The notes beneath the pieces were generated by a model, which saw nothing but the letters and a program-made list of their open reading frames with translations, searched no databases and was not told the origin of the DNA. A stretch of DNA of 64,000 nucleotides from Cupriavidus nantongensis (GTDB taxonomy: Bacteria > Pseudomonadota > Gammaproteobacteria > Burkholderiales > Burkholderiaceae), in assembly GCF_001598055.1 (NCBI RefSeq), contig NZ_CP014844.1, positions 4,181,642 through 4,245,641 of the forward strand, read 5' to 3'. Shown in pieces: positions 27,936-38,453 of the stretch. Numbering within the stretch: position 1 is the stretch's first letter; every line of letters starts with the position of its first letter. Both the position numbers and the translations under genes were made by a program.

Positions 27936-28517
27936 TTACTTCTTGGCCAGCACGATACGGAATTTGATCTGGACATCGTCGGCGACCACGGAGGTGTCCT
28001 TCCATTCGCCGTCGCCGATATTGAACGCGGTGCGCTTGATCGGCAGCGCGCCCTCGAACACCTGCGCGCCGCCCTCCTGGCGGTAGGTGGCGGGCACCAC
28101 CACGTCCACGGTCTTGCCCTTGATGGTCAGCTTGCCGGCCACGTCGTACTTGCCCGGCGTGCCGTTCTTGATGCTGGTCGACTGGAACACCGCCTTGGGG
28201 TATTTGGCGGCGTCGAACCAGTCCTTGCCCTTCACTTCCCTGGTGGTCTCGGCATCGCCGATCTCGAAGCTGGCCACGTCGATCTCGATCTTGGCCGTCG
28301 ATGTCGCCAGCTTGGCGGGGTCGAAGCTGACGTTGGCGTCGAACTTCCTGAACTTGCCTTCCATCGGCACGCCGATCTGGCGTGCCACCGCGGTGACCGA
28401 GCTTTTGGCGGCGTCGACCTGGGCCCAGGCCAGGTTGGCGGCGATGCCGGTGGCGGCCAGCACGGCGGCCAGGGTGGCGCGGAGAGTTGCCGAGCCGCGG
28501 CGGGAATTGCTTTTCAT
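27936..28517 (-). CDS. YceI family periplasmic protein (copy 2)
   Basis: A 193-residue YceI-family protein with a signal peptide (MKSNSRRGSATLRATLAAVL... to about residue 31, AWA/QVD). The mature barrel shows QVDAAKSSVTAVARQIGVPMEG, DWFDAAKYPKAVFQS and the C-terminal IKFRIVLAKK. It differs clearly from the neighbouring copy, so this is not a recent duplication. It lies between copy 1 (75-bp gap) and cytochrome b561 (66-bp gap); the three are probably one transcript. Confidence 0.9.
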   Translation of the reverse strand: MKSNSRRGSATLRATLAAVLAATGIAANLAWAQVDAAKSSVTAVARQIGVPMEGKFRKFDANVSFDPAKLATSTAKIEIDVASFEIGDAETTREVKGKDWFDAAKYPKAVFQSTSIKNGTPGKYDVAGKLTIKGKTVDVVVPATYRQEGGAQVFEGALPIKRTAFNIGDGEWKDTSVVADDVQIKFRIVLAKK

Positions 28518-28583
28518 CGGGGAAAACTCCTGTCAGGGACGGCGCAGGCGCGCCGCGGAACGAAAATGGTTGGCGCGCCAGGC

Positions 28584-29138
28584 TCAGCGCAGGAACGGCA
28601 GCATCCGGCCCAGCGTGCCGTCACGGTCGACAAACTGGTGCTTCACCGCCGCCGCCGCATGGACAACGACCACCGCGGCCATCAGGTAGTTCAGCCAGAT
28701 ATGGGTGAACTTCAGCACTTCCTTCAGCGCATCGCTTTTCTCGATCAGCGCCGGCATTTTCCACAGGCCCAGGTAGACCACCGGCACACCCGCGGCCGAG
28801 CTGTACAGGTAGCCACTGATCGGCACGATCACGATCAGCAGGTACAGCAGGTGGTGGGCCCCGGCCGCCGCCCTGGCCTGCCACGCCGGGGTGCCGGGCG
28901 CGACCGGCGGCGCGGCGTGGGTGGCGCGCCACAGCACGCGCAGCACGGCGATGGCGAAGATCGTCACGCCCAGCCACTTGTGCCAGGAGTACAGCTTGAG
29001 CTTGGTCGGCGTCAGCCCCGGAATGCCGGTCATGTACAGGCCCAGCCCGAAAGCGGCGAAGATGGCCAGCGCCACCAGCCAGTGCAGGGCGATCGCGGTG
29101 GCACCGTAGCCGGCGGGGGCAGTGGCGGTAGAACGCAT
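28584..29138 (-). CDS. Cytochrome b561 family protein
   Basis: A 184-residue inner-membrane di-haem cytochrome of the bacterial CybB/YceJ type with four membrane segments. Haem-ligand histidines are visible in IALHWLVALAIF, YSWHKWLGV, AAGAHHLLYLL and FTHIWLNYL. Start set at the ATG at 29138 with GAGGAA upstream. In E. coli a similar protein (YceJ) is encoded next to YceI, as here, suggesting electron exchange linked to a quinone-binding YceI partner; the exact donor and acceptor are unknown. Confidence 0.93.
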   Translation of the reverse strand: MRSTATAPAGYGATAIALHWLVALAIFAAFGLGLYMTGIPGLTPTKLKLYSWHKWLGVTIFAIAVLRVLWRATHAAPPVAPGTPAWQARAAAGAHHLLYLLIVIVPISGYLYSSAAGVPVVYLGLWKMPALIEKSDALKEVLKFTHIWLNYLMAAVVVVHAAAAVKHQFVDRDGTLGRMLPFLR

Positions 29139-29352
29139 CGGATTCCTCTTGCCCGCACACGGGCGTTTCACAATTTTGGGGAAGGCAAGGGCCGGATCCA
29201 CCCGCCCGTGCGCTGACGATTCTCGCATTATTGCGGCCGGATGTGCGCCGGTGCAGGACAGTCCTTCATTAAGTTATTCAAATGCTTTGAAGCGACATTC
29301 TGGCGCAAGCGTCACAACGGCGCAGCGCCTGCGGTCCAGCATGCCGAAAAAA

Positions 29353-29380
29353 GCAAAAAAGCCATCCCGAGGGATGGCTT
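29353..29380 (-). terminator. Rho-independent terminator of purB
   Basis: AGCCATCCC and GGGATGGCT (29360-29368, 29371-29379) form a 9-bp stem; in the minus direction it is followed by TTTTTT (29359-29354). It lies 41 bp beyond the purB stop. Confidence 0.9.
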
Positions 29381-29419
29381 TCCGTTTGCGCCGCCAGTCT
29401 GGCAGCCATAAAAGTGGCG

Positions 29420-31145
<1,726 letters not shown>

Positions 31146-31760
31146 ATGAAGCTGTATGCATCCCGGACCAGTCCGTACGCGCGCAAGGTGCGCGTGGTGA
31201 TGGCGGAGAAGAAGATCGAGTGCCAGCTGATCGAAGAGGACGTCTGGTCGCCTGAAACCCGGATCGGCCAGTACAACCCGCTGGGCAAGGTGCCGTGCCT
31301 GGTAATGGAAGACGGCGGCGCGATCTTCGATTCGCGCGTGATCGTCGAGTATGTCGACACGCTGACGCCGGTCAGCCGGCTGATCCCGCAGGGCGGGCGC
31401 GAGCGCCTGGAAGTGCGCTGCTGGGAAGCGCTGGCCGACGGCCTGCTCGACGCCGCGCTGCTGGTGCGCCTGGAGGCCACCCAGCGCGAGCCGCACGAAC
31501 GCAGCGAGCGCTGGGTGCAGCGCCAGCGCGGCAAGATCGATGCGGCACTGGTGGCCATGGCCCACGGCCTGGCCGACCGCCCGTTCTGCACCGGCACGCA
31601 TTACTCGCTGGCCGACGTGGCGGTGGGCTGCGCGCTGTCCTACCTGGACTTCCGCTTCCCGGAGATCGCCTGGCGCGAGCGCCATCCGAACCTGGCCGCG
31701 CTTGAAGAAAAGCTATCGAAGCGGCAGTCGTTCATCGATACCGAGCCACCGCGCGGCTGA
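31146..31760 (+). CDS. Glutathione S-transferase family protein
   Basis: A 204-residue two-domain GST. The thioredoxin-like N-terminal domain begins MKLYASRTSPYARKVRVVM with the conserved serine/proline region, and VPCLVMEDG and IFDSRVIVEYVD supply the glutathione-binding cis-proline and SNAIL-like segments. The helical C-terminal domain ends with FIDTEPP. Length and sequence are close to YibF-type proteins, whose physiological substrate is unclear. Its leader has a striking inverted repeat. It ends at a shared terminator with mnmA. Confidence 0.92.
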   Translation: MKLYASRTSPYARKVRVVMAEKKIECQLIEEDVWSPETRIGQYNPLGKVPCLVMEDGGAIFDSRVIVEYVDTLTPVSRLIPQGGRERLEVRCWEALADGLLDAALLVRLEATQREPHERSERWVQRQRGKIDAALVAMAHGLADRPFCTGTHYSLADVAVGCALSYLDFRFPEIAWRERHPNLAALEEKLSKRQSFIDTEPPRG

Positions 31761-31776
31761 CGCCTAGCCCCGGATG

Positions 31777-31805
31777 AAAAACACCCGCCTGGCGCGGGTG
31801 TTTTT
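31777..31805. terminator. Bidirectional terminator between GST gene and mnmA
   Basis: AAAAACACCCGC and GCGGGTGTTTTT form a perfect 12-bp stem (31777-31788, 31794-31805) with A-run and T-run on either side. It serves the convergent GST gene (ends 31760) and mnmA (ends 31834). Confidence 0.92.
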
Positions 31806-31833
31806 CGGGCTGTGGTGTGGGTTTACCGGGTCC

Positions 31834-32919
31834 TTACTGGATGATCCCGCCCCCCAGGCAGACATCCCCGTCATACAGCACCGCCGACTGCCCGGGCGTG
31901 ACCGCCCATTGCGGCTCGGCGAACGACAGCGTCAGCGCCTGCGCGTCAACCGCCTGCACCGTGCAGGCGGCATCGCTCTGGCGATAGCGGGTCTTGGCCG
32001 CCATCGCCGCGCCCGCGGCGGGCGGCTCGCCGGCCACCCAGGACAGGTCCGACGCGGTCAGCACCGGCGTCAGCAGCCACGGATGATCGTGGCCCTGCAC
32101 CACGTAAAGCGTATTGTTCGCCATGTCCTTGCGCGCGACATACCAGGCGTCGCCATTGCCGTCGCGGCTGCCGCCCAGGCCGATGCCCTTGCGCTGCCCC
32201 AGCGTATAGAACGCCAGGCCGATATGCTCGCCGACCACCTTGCCCTCGGGCGTCTTCATCGGCCCCGGTTTGGTGGGCAGGTAGCGGTTCAGGAAATCGC
32301 GGAACGGACGCTCGCCGATAAAGCAGATGCCGGTCGAGTCCTTCTTCTTCGCGTTCGGCAGGCCGATCTCGGCGGCGATCTCGCGCACGCGCGTCTTCGG
32401 GATCTCGCCCAGCGGGAACAGCGTGCGCGACAGCTGCGCCTGGTTCAGCCGGTGCAGGAAGTAGCTCTGGTCCTTGGTATGGTCGAGCGCCTTGAGCAGC
32501 TCGAAGCGGCCGGCCGCGTTCTGGCGCACGCGCGCATAGTGGCCGGTGGCGATGGTTTCCGCGCCAAGCGACATGGCGTGGTCCAGGAAGGCCTTGAACT
32601 TGATCTCGGCATTGCACAGCACATCCGGGTTGGGCGTGCGGCCGGCCGAGTATTCCCGCAGGAAGTCGGCGAAGACGCGGTCCTTGTATTCGGCGGCGAA
32701 GTTGACCGCCTCGACGTCGACGCCGATCAGGTCGGCCACCGAGACCACGTCGAGCCAGTCCTGGCGGGTGGAGCAGTATTCGCTGTCGTCATCGTCTTCC
32801 CAGTTCTTCATGAACAGGCCGATGACCTCGTAGCCCTGCTGCTTGAGCAGCCATGCGGTGACCGACGAATCGACCCCGCCCGACATCCCCACCACGACAC
32901 GCTTTGCGGCACCGCTCAC
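31834..32919 (-). CDS. mnmA: tRNA 2-thiouridylase MnmA
   Basis: A 361-residue ATP-pyrophosphatase that puts the sulfur on wobble uridine 34 of tRNA Lys, Glu and Gln. PP-loop motif GMSGGVDSS is near residue 13. The catalytic cysteine pair lies in [13 protein letters not shown] and DSTGICFIG, and GHYARV and [11 protein letters not shown] are family blocks. The start is taken as GTG at 32919 because it overlaps the upstream NUDIX stop (GTGA) and begins just ahead of the PP-loop strand. Translational coupling to the NUDIX gene is likely. Confidence 0.95.
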   Translation of the reverse strand: MSGAAKRVVVGMSGGVDSSVTAWLLKQQGYEVIGLFMKNWEDDDDSEYCSTRQDWLDVVSVADLIGVDVEAVNFAAEYKDRVFADFLREYSAGRTPNPDVLCNAEIKFKAFLDHAMSLGAETIATGHYARVRQNAAGRFELLKALDHTKDQSYFLHRLNQAQLSRTLFPLGEIPKTRVREIAAEIGLPNAKKKDSTGICFIGERPFRDFLNRYLPTKPGPMKTPEGKVVGEHIGLAFYTLGQRKGIGLGGSRDGNGDAWYVARKDMANNTLYVVQGHDHPWLLTPVLTASDLSWVAGEPPAAGAAMAAKTRYRQSDAACTVQAVDAQALTLSFAEPQWAVTPGQSAVLYDGDVCLGGGIIQ

Positions 32920-33407
32920 GACTGGGCCCCCGCCTGCAGCACCGACGGGTGCGTGTACAGCGCATCCAGCGCAAAGCGCTTGCCGGCCAGGTAGTCGTCG
33001 ACGCACGCCATCACCAGCGGCGAACGATGCCGCTCCGGGCAGGCGCGCAGCTCGTCGGCGCCCATCCAGACCGTGCGCACGATGCCGGTGTCGAGCTGGC
33101 GGCCGGCGTCGAGCGAGCCGAGGTCCCCGGTAAAGGCGAAGCGCACGTAGGTCACGTCGCCGCCGGTGCGCGACGACAGCGAACGCCCCATGTAGCAGCC
33201 CAGCAGCGCGCGCGGCTCGAAGGTGTGGGCGGTTTCTTCCAGGGTTTCGCGGATCACGGCGCGGATCAGGCTTTCGCCCGGATCCAGGTGCCCCGCAGGC
33301 TGGTTCAGGCGCAGCCCGTCGGCGGTTTCCTCTTCCACCAGCAGGAACCGGCCGCCGCGTTCGATCACGGCGGCAACGGTCACGCTGGCATTCCAGTCAC
33401 TTGGCAT
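32916..33407 (-). CDS. NUDIX hydrolase
   Basis: A 163-residue protein with a canonical Nudix box, G-x5-E-x7-RE-x2-[15 protein letters not shown] followed by IRETLEETA, at about residues 40-62. It belongs to the group of Nudix hydrolases encoded beside mnmA (NudJ/YmfB-like), which act on phosphorylated thiamine or nucleotide compounds in E. coli. The substrate here is inferred only at family level. Start set at the ATG at 33407; a TTG at 33416 is in frame. It overlaps mnmA by four bases. Confidence 0.92.
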   Translation of the reverse strand: MPSDWNASVTVAAVIERGGRFLLVEEETADGLRLNQPAGHLDPGESLIRAVIRETLEETAHTFEPRALLGCYMGRSLSSRTGGDVTYVRFAFTGDLGSLDAGRQLDTGIVRTVWMGADELRACPERHRSPLVMACVDDYLAGKRFALDALYTHPSVLQAGAQS

Positions 33408-33653
33408 GATGCTCAATTTTTAGGCAATCCCGCATTCTACCGGTTGCGGGCCCATCGTGCAGCGCCGCGGGGGGACACCGGAGCCCTGGTTCCAGGTCCG
33501 GCAAAAGCCGACCAACCGGTCACCATAGCCAGTCAGATTCCTGTAAGCTGCGGAAAAATTGTGCGCTGCGGCTTAACCCGGTCCGGCAGCGCGCACGGGC
33601 CAGACGTCGGTCCGCCCAACCAGACAAGACGCCAGCTAAAGGAGAAATTGACG

Positions 33654-34775
33654 ATGTACATCGGCATCCCGCAGGAGACGCGGGCCGGCGAGACTCGCGT
33701 CGCCGCCACCCCGGAGACCGTCAAGAAATACGTCGCCCAGGGCCACAAGGTGGTGATCCAGGCCGGCGCCGGCCTGGGCGCCAGCCAGCCCGACGGCGCG
33801 TATGAGGCGGTCGGCGCCACCATCGGCAGCGCCGCCGACGCGCTCGGCGCGCAACTGGTGCTGAAGGTGCGCGCACCGGAGCCCGCCGAGCTGGCGCAGA
33901 TGAAGCCCGGCGCGGTGCTGGTGGGCATGCTCAATCCCTTCGATGCCGACAACAACGCGCGCATGGCGGCCGCCAACATCACCGCGTTCGCGCTGGAAGC
34001 CGCGCCGCGCACCACGCGCGCGCAGAGCATGGACGTGCTGTCGTCGCAGGCCAATATCGCCGGCTACAAGGCCGTGCTGGTGGCCGCGCACCACTACCAG
34101 CGCTTCATGCCGATGCTGATGACCGCCGCCGGCACCGTCAAGGCCGCGCGCGTGCTGATCCTCGGCGCCGGCGTCGCCGGGCTGCAGGCGATCGCCACCG
34201 CCAAGCGCCTGGGCGCGGTGATCGAGGCGTCCGACGTGCGCCCTGCGGTCAAGGAGCAGATCGAATCGCTCGGCGCCAAGTTCCTCGACGTGCCGTTCCT
34301 GACCGACGAAGAGCGCGAGATCGCGCAGGGCGTAGGCGGCTACGCGCGCCCGATGCCTCCGGACTGGATGAAGCGCCAGGCCGAGCTGGTGCACCAGCGC
34401 GCAATCCAGGCCGACATCGTCATCACCACCGCGCTGATCCCGGGCCGCAAGGCGCCGGTGCTGTTGCAGGAAGCGACCGTGGCGCAAATGAAGCCAGGTT
34501 CGGTGGTGGTGGACCTGGCCGCCGCGCAGGGCGGCAACTGCCCGCTGACGGTGGCCGACCAGGTGGTCAACCACAACGGCGTGATCCTGGTCGGACATAC
34601 CAACCTCGCCAGCATGGTCGCGGCCGACGCCTCGGCGCTCTACGCCCGCAACGTGCTGGACTTCCTCAAGCTGGTCGTCGACAAGGACGGCCAGTTCACG
34701 CTCAACCTCGAGGACGACATCGTCGCCGCCTGCCTGATGTGCAGGGACGGCCAGGTCGTGCGCGAGGCGGCGTAA
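33654..34775 (+). CDS. pntAA: NAD(P) transhydrogenase subunit alpha part 1 (PntAA)
   Basis: A 373-residue NAD(H)-binding domain I of the proton-translocating transhydrogenase, which transfers hydride from NADH to NADP+. It opens with MYIGIPQETRAGETRVAATPE and has the alanine-dehydrogenase/PNT Rossmann region LILGAGVAGLQAIATAKRLGA near residue 165. It is a split-type alpha subunit (no membrane part), with the membrane part encoded separately at 35346. Unusually, panD lies between the two halves. Confidence 0.95.
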   Translation: MYIGIPQETRAGETRVAATPETVKKYVAQGHKVVIQAGAGLGASQPDGAYEAVGATIGSAADALGAQLVLKVRAPEPAELAQMKPGAVLVGMLNPFDADNNARMAAANITAFALEAAPRTTRAQSMDVLSSQANIAGYKAVLVAAHHYQRFMPMLMTAAGTVKAARVLILGAGVAGLQAIATAKRLGAVIEASDVRPAVKEQIESLGAKFLDVPFLTDEEREIAQGVGGYARPMPPDWMKRQAELVHQRAIQADIVITTALIPGRKAPVLLQEATVAQMKPGSVVVDLAAAQGGNCPLTVADQVVNHNGVILVGHTNLASMVAADASALYARNVLDFLKLVVDKDGQFTLNLEDDIVAACLMCRDGQVVREAA

Positions 34776-34832
34776 CTCCAACGGGCGCAGCGCGCCCACT
34801 GCTTTCGCTTCAGATATAAGGACGTATCACCC

Positions 34833-35195
34833 ATGCAACGCATCATGCTCCGCGCCAAGCTCCACCGCGTCACCGTGACGCAGGCGGACCTCAACTACGA
34901 GGGTTCGTGCGGCATCGACCAGGACCTGCTGGACGCTGCCGACATGAAGGAGTTCGAGAAGATCGAGCTGTACAACGTCAACAACGGCGAGCGCTTCTCC
35001 ACCTACATCATCAAGGGCGAGCGCGGCAGCGGCGAGATCTCGCTGAACGGCGCCGCCGCGCGCCGCGCGCACCTGGGCGACCAGCTGATCATCTGCACCT
35101 ACGCGCCGATGACCGACGAGGAAATCGCCACCTACAAGCCCAAGGTCATCCTGGTGAACGAGAAGAACGGCATCAAGGAAATCAAGAAGGTCTGA
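34833..35195 (+). CDS. panD: Aspartate 1-decarboxylase PanD
   Basis: A 120-residue pyruvoyl enzyme that makes beta-alanine for pantothenate and CoA. The self-cleavage site is NYEGSCGID, with G24-S25 giving the N-terminal pyruvoyl group of the alpha chain. Other blocks are [19 protein letters not shown] and [11 protein letters not shown]. Length matches E. coli PanD (126). It sits between pntAA (57 bp upstream) and pntAB (150 bp downstream, with one REP palindrome), all on the same strand. Confidence 0.96.
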   Translation: MQRIMLRAKLHRVTVTQADLNYEGSCGIDQDLLDAADMKEFEKIELYNVNNGERFSTYIIKGERGSGEISLNGAAARRAHLGDQLIICTYAPMTDEEIATYKPKVILVNEKNGIKEIKKV

Positions 35196-35204
35196 CGCCT
35201 TGCG

Positions 35205-35230
35205 CCCCTCTCCCGCAAGCGGGAGAGGGA
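35205..35230. repeat. REP-like palindrome, single unit
   Basis: CCCCTCTCCCGC-AA-GCGGGAGAGGGA: the family palindrome with an 11-bp stem, in the gap between panD and pntAB. Confidence 0.8.
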
Positions 35231-35345
35231 GCACGCGATAGGCCGTATTGAGCCAATGGCCGTTGGCGTGCCCCACCGTAATACTGCACAGAACAATCAC
35301 AGCAACACGCAGCATCCCGGTTTCAAAGCAACGGAGGAGAAGTCG

Positions 35346-35687
35346 ATGGAGATGGTGAACCACACGGTGATCAACCTGATCATCTTCGTGCTGGCGATCT
35401 ACGTGGGTTACCACGTGGTCTGGACGGTCACGCCGGCCCTGCATACGCCGCTGATGGCGGTAACCAACGCGATCTCGGCCATCATCATCGTCGGCGCCAT
35501 GCTCGCCGCGGGCCTGACCGAAGGCGGCGTCGGGCGCGTGATGGGCACGCTGGCGGTGGCACTGGCCGCGGTCAACGTGTTCGGCGGCTTCCTGGTGACC
35601 CAGCGCATGCTGGAGATGTTCAAGAAGAAGGAACCGAAGGCGAAGGCGCCCGAGGCCAAGCCGGCACTGGCCAAGGAGGGCGCGTGA
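35346..35687 (+). CDS. pntAB: NAD(P) transhydrogenase subunit alpha part 2 (PntAB)
   Basis: A 113-residue membrane subunit with about three hydrophobic segments, equivalent to the C-terminal membrane part of E. coli PntA. Start set at the ATG at 35346, preceded by GGAGGAG; upstream codons are not protein-like. The tail after residue 90 is Lys/Ala/Glu/Pro-rich ([19 protein letters not shown]). Its stop TGA shares its final A with the ATG of pntB. Confidence 0.93.
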   Translation: MEMVNHTVINLIIFVLAIYVGYHVVWTVTPALHTPLMAVTNAISAIIIVGAMLAAGLTEGGVGRVMGTLAVALAAVNVFGGFLVTQRMLEMFKKKEPKAKAPEAKPALAKEGA

Positions 35688-37162
35688 TGGCGGGCCTTGT
35701 CAGCATGAACCTCGTCACCCTGCTCTACCTGGTGGCCTCGGTCTGCTTTATCCAGGCGCTCAAGGGGCTGTCGCACCCGGCCTCGGCGCGCAAGGGCAAT
35801 GCCTTCGGCATGATCGGCATGGCCATCGCGGTGGTCACCACGCTGGTGCTGATCATCAAGCTCAAGAATGAATTCCTCGCCGCGGGCACGGCCCAGTCGT
35901 CGGTGGGCACCGGCATCGCGCTGATCTTCGCGGCGCTGGTGGTCGGCGGCGGCATCGGCGCCTACGTCGCGCGCAAGGTGCAGATGACCAAGATGCCGGA
36001 GCTGGTCGCGGCAATGCACTCGCTGATCGGCCTGGCTGCGGTGTTCATCGCGGTGGCGGCAGTGGCCGAGCCGGCGGCGTTCGGCATCAGCCCGGCCGGC
36101 TCGCACCTGATCCCGCTGGGCAACCGCATCGAGCTGTTTATCGGCTGCTTCGTCGGCGCGATCACGTTCTCGGGCTCGGTGATCGCCTTCGGCAAGCTGG
36201 CCGGGCGCTACAAGTTCCGCCTGTTCCAGGGCGCGCCGGTGGTGTTCGCCGGCCAGCACATGCTGAACCTGGCGCTGGCGGTGGCCATGGTCGGCTTCGG
36301 CATCGCCTTCTTCATGACGCAGGAATGGCTGCCGTTCCTGGTGATGCTGGCGATCGCCTTCGTGCTGGGCGTGCTGATCATCATCCCGATCGGCGGTGCC
36401 GACATGCCGGTGGTGGTGTCGATGCTGAACTCGTACTCGGGCTGGGCTGCGGCCGGCATCGGCTTCTCGCTGAACAACCCGATGCTGATCATCGCCGGCT
36501 CGCTGGTGGGATCCAGCGGTGCGATCCTCTCGTACATCATGTGCAAGGCGATGAACCGCTCGTTCTTCAACGTGATCCTGGGCGGCTTCGGCGGCGATGC
36601 GTCGGCTGGCGCAGCCGCCGGCGCGCAGGCGCAGCGCAACGTCAAGTCGGGCTCGGCGGACGACGCCGCCTTCCTGATGGGCAACGCCGAAACCGTGATC
36701 ATCGTGCCCGGCTACGGCCTGGCGGTGGCGCGCGCGCAGCACGCGCTCAAGGAACTGACCGAGAAGCTGTCCGAGAAGGGCGTGACCGTCAAGTACGCGA
36801 TCCACCCGGTGGCGGGCCGCATGCCGGGCCACATGAACGTGCTGCTGGCCGAGGCCGAGGTGCCGTACGACCAGGTCTTCGAGATGGAAGACATCAACAG
36901 CGAGTTCGGCCAGGCCGACGTGGTGCTGGTGCTGGGCGCCAACGACGTGGTCAACCCGGCGGCCAAGACCGATCCCAAGTCGCCGATCGCGGGCATGCCA
37001 ATCCTGGAGGCGTACAAGGCCAAGACCATCATCGTCAACAAGCGCTCGATGGCGGCCGGCTACGCCGGGCTGGACAACGAGCTGTTCTACATGGACAAGA
37101 CCATGATGGTGTTCGGCGACGCCAAGAAGGTGGTTGAGGACATGTTCAAGGCGGTCGACTAA
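35687..37162 (+). CDS. pntB: NAD(P) transhydrogenase subunit beta PntB
   Basis: A 491-residue subunit with about nine membrane segments followed by a cytoplasmic NADP(H)-binding domain (from about residue 320: VIIVPGYGLAVARAQHAL, then HPVAGRMPGHMNVLLAEA and LGANDVVNPAAK). Start chosen at the ATG at 35687, which overlaps the pntAB stop and has AGGAGG seven bases upstream; a GTG at 35684 is also in frame. With PntAA and PntAB it makes NADPH at the expense of the proton gradient. Confidence 0.96.
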   Translation: MAGLVSMNLVTLLYLVASVCFIQALKGLSHPASARKGNAFGMIGMAIAVVTTLVLIIKLKNEFLAAGTAQSSVGTGIALIFAALVVGGGIGAYVARKVQMTKMPELVAAMHSLIGLAAVFIAVAAVAEPAAFGISPAGSHLIPLGNRIELFIGCFVGAITFSGSVIAFGKLAGRYKFRLFQGAPVVFAGQHMLNLALAVAMVGFGIAFFMTQEWLPFLVMLAIAFVLGVLIIIPIGGADMPVVVSMLNSYSGWAAAGIGFSLNNPMLIIAGSLVGSSGAILSYIMCKAMNRSFFNVILGGFGGDASAGAAAGAQAQRNVKSGSADDAAFLMGNAETVIIVPGYGLAVARAQHALKELTEKLSEKGVTVKYAIHPVAGRMPGHMNVLLAEAEVPYDQVFEMEDINSEFGQADVVLVLGANDVVNPAAKTDPKSPIAGMPILEAYKAKTIIVNKRSMAAGYAGLDNELFYMDKTMMVFGDAKKVVEDMFKAVD

Positions 37163-37179
37163 GATCGCACCGCCGGTCC

Positions 37180-37237
37180 GGCCCGCGCCCCAGGGCGCGG
37201 GCCCTCGCCCGCCGGCCCTGCTGTAGCAAGGGCCGGC
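37180..37237 (+). terminator. Two GC-rich hairpins after pntB
   Basis: GGCCCGCGCCC/GGGCGCGGGCC (37180-37203) and GCCGGCCCT/AGGGCCGGC (37211-37237). Neither is followed by a T-run, so these may be RNA-stabilising or Rho-assisted ends rather than classical intrinsic terminators. Confidence 0.5.
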
Positions 37238-37283
37238 CTCCCCTCACGACCCGCCGCGGGCAGCCCCGGCCACAAGGCGTGCC

Positions 37284-37311
37284 TTGCAAGGCAGCCATGG
37301 CGCGCTATACT
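37284..37311 (+). promoter_or_regulatory. Candidate sigma-70 promoter of the response regulator gene
   Basis: TTGCAA (37284-37289), 16-base spacer, TATACT (37306-37311), ending 69 bp before the ATG at 37380. This suggests the regulator is transcribed separately from the pnt operon. Confidence 0.5.
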
Positions 37312-37379
37312 GGCCTGCGAATACGCACGCTGGCTTGCCACTTGCGCCATGCCGGTGCCAACTCCTGCCCGCCGCTCCA

Positions 37380-38426
37380 ATGACCTTCAATCCGCACGAC
37401 AGGAATCTGTCGGTCTTCCATCACCCGGTCCTGACTGTCCTTGTGGATGACAGCAAGTCCTTCATCGACAGCCTGGCGTTCCAGATGGATGCCGCGCGCG
37501 GGGTGATCACCTTCACCGATCCGCGCGAAGCGCTGCAGTGGATCCGCGAAGCCTACGCCACCCGCTTCCCGGGCTTCCTGCCGGTGCGCGTGACCCACGA
37601 CGACCTGACCTTCCTGACCGAGCGCCGCACGGTCCAGCTCGACATCGACCGCATCTACCGCCAGATCCACGACGTCAACCGCTTCCTGCAGGCCGGCGTG
37701 GTGGTGGTCGACTATTCGATGCCGCAGATGGACGGCCTGGAATTCTGCCAGGCGCTGCAGGACCTGCCGTGCAAGACCATCCTGCTGACCGGCACCGCCG
37801 ATGAAAGCATCGCGGTGCAAGGCTTCAACCACGGGCTGATCGACCGCTACGTGAAAAAGCACGACAGCAATATGGTGGAGCGGCTGGACCAGGAAATCGA
37901 GGCGATGCAGCAGGCGTATTTCGCCACGCTGTCGCGCACGCTGCGCGAGCTGCTGACGCGGCATTCGTTCTCGTTCCTGTCCGATCCGGCCATGACCGAG
38001 CGCGTGCGCCAGCTGACCGCGCGCTACGGCTTTGTCGAGTACTACCTGTACCCCAATCCCGCCGGCATCCTGCTGCTGACCGCACAGGGCCACGCCACCC
38101 TGATGGTGATCGAGACCCGCGCCGGACTGTTGACGCAGGTGGAGTCGGCCGAGGCCTACGATGCCCCCGCCGCGCTGATCGAAGGCCTGCGCGAAGGCCG
38201 GCTGGTGCCGTTCTTCTGGCCCGGCAACGGCATGTACACGCCGGCCTGCGTCGATTGGGAACAATACTGCCTGCCGGCCGAGCGCTGCGAAGGCAGGGAA
38301 GAATTCTTCTACGCGCTGTTCGACCTGCCGCGCCACCTGCTGCAGGAGCCGGTGGTCAGCCTGCAGAGCTTCCTGGCGGACTTCAGCCGCAATCCGGACG
38401 CGCTGACGGGGCGCAAGCGCCCCTGA
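37380..38426 (+). CDS. Response regulator with an insertion in its receiver domain
   Basis: A 348-residue protein. A receiver-like N-terminal half has the acidic pair D23-D24 (VLVDDSKSF), phosphoacceptor D111 (VVVDYSMPQMDGLEF), the Thr block LLTGTADES and a Lys in DRYVKKH. In ordinary receivers the phosphoacceptor lies about 40-45 residues after the acidic pair; here the distance is nearly 90, because about 45 residues (62-105) are inserted before the third strand. The C-terminal half (from about 175) has no DNA-binding or enzymatic motif that I recognise. Start set at the ATG at 37380. No kinase gene is adjacent. Function unknown. Confidence 0.8.
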   Translation: MTFNPHDRNLSVFHHPVLTVLVDDSKSFIDSLAFQMDAARGVITFTDPREALQWIREAYATRFPGFLPVRVTHDDLTFLTERRTVQLDIDRIYRQIHDVNRFLQAGVVVVDYSMPQMDGLEFCQALQDLPCKTILLTGTADESIAVQGFNHGLIDRYVKKHDSNMVERLDQEIEAMQQAYFATLSRTLRELLTRHSFSFLSDPAMTERVRQLTARYGFVEYYLYPNPAGILLLTAQGHATLMVIETRAGLLTQVESAEAYDAPAALIEGLREGRLVPFFWPGNGMYTPACVDWEQYCLPAERCEGREEFFYALFDLPRHLLQEPVVSLQSFLADFSRNPDALTGRKRP

Positions 38427-38453
38427 CGCCACAACGCCGGCGCGTGGCCGGGG

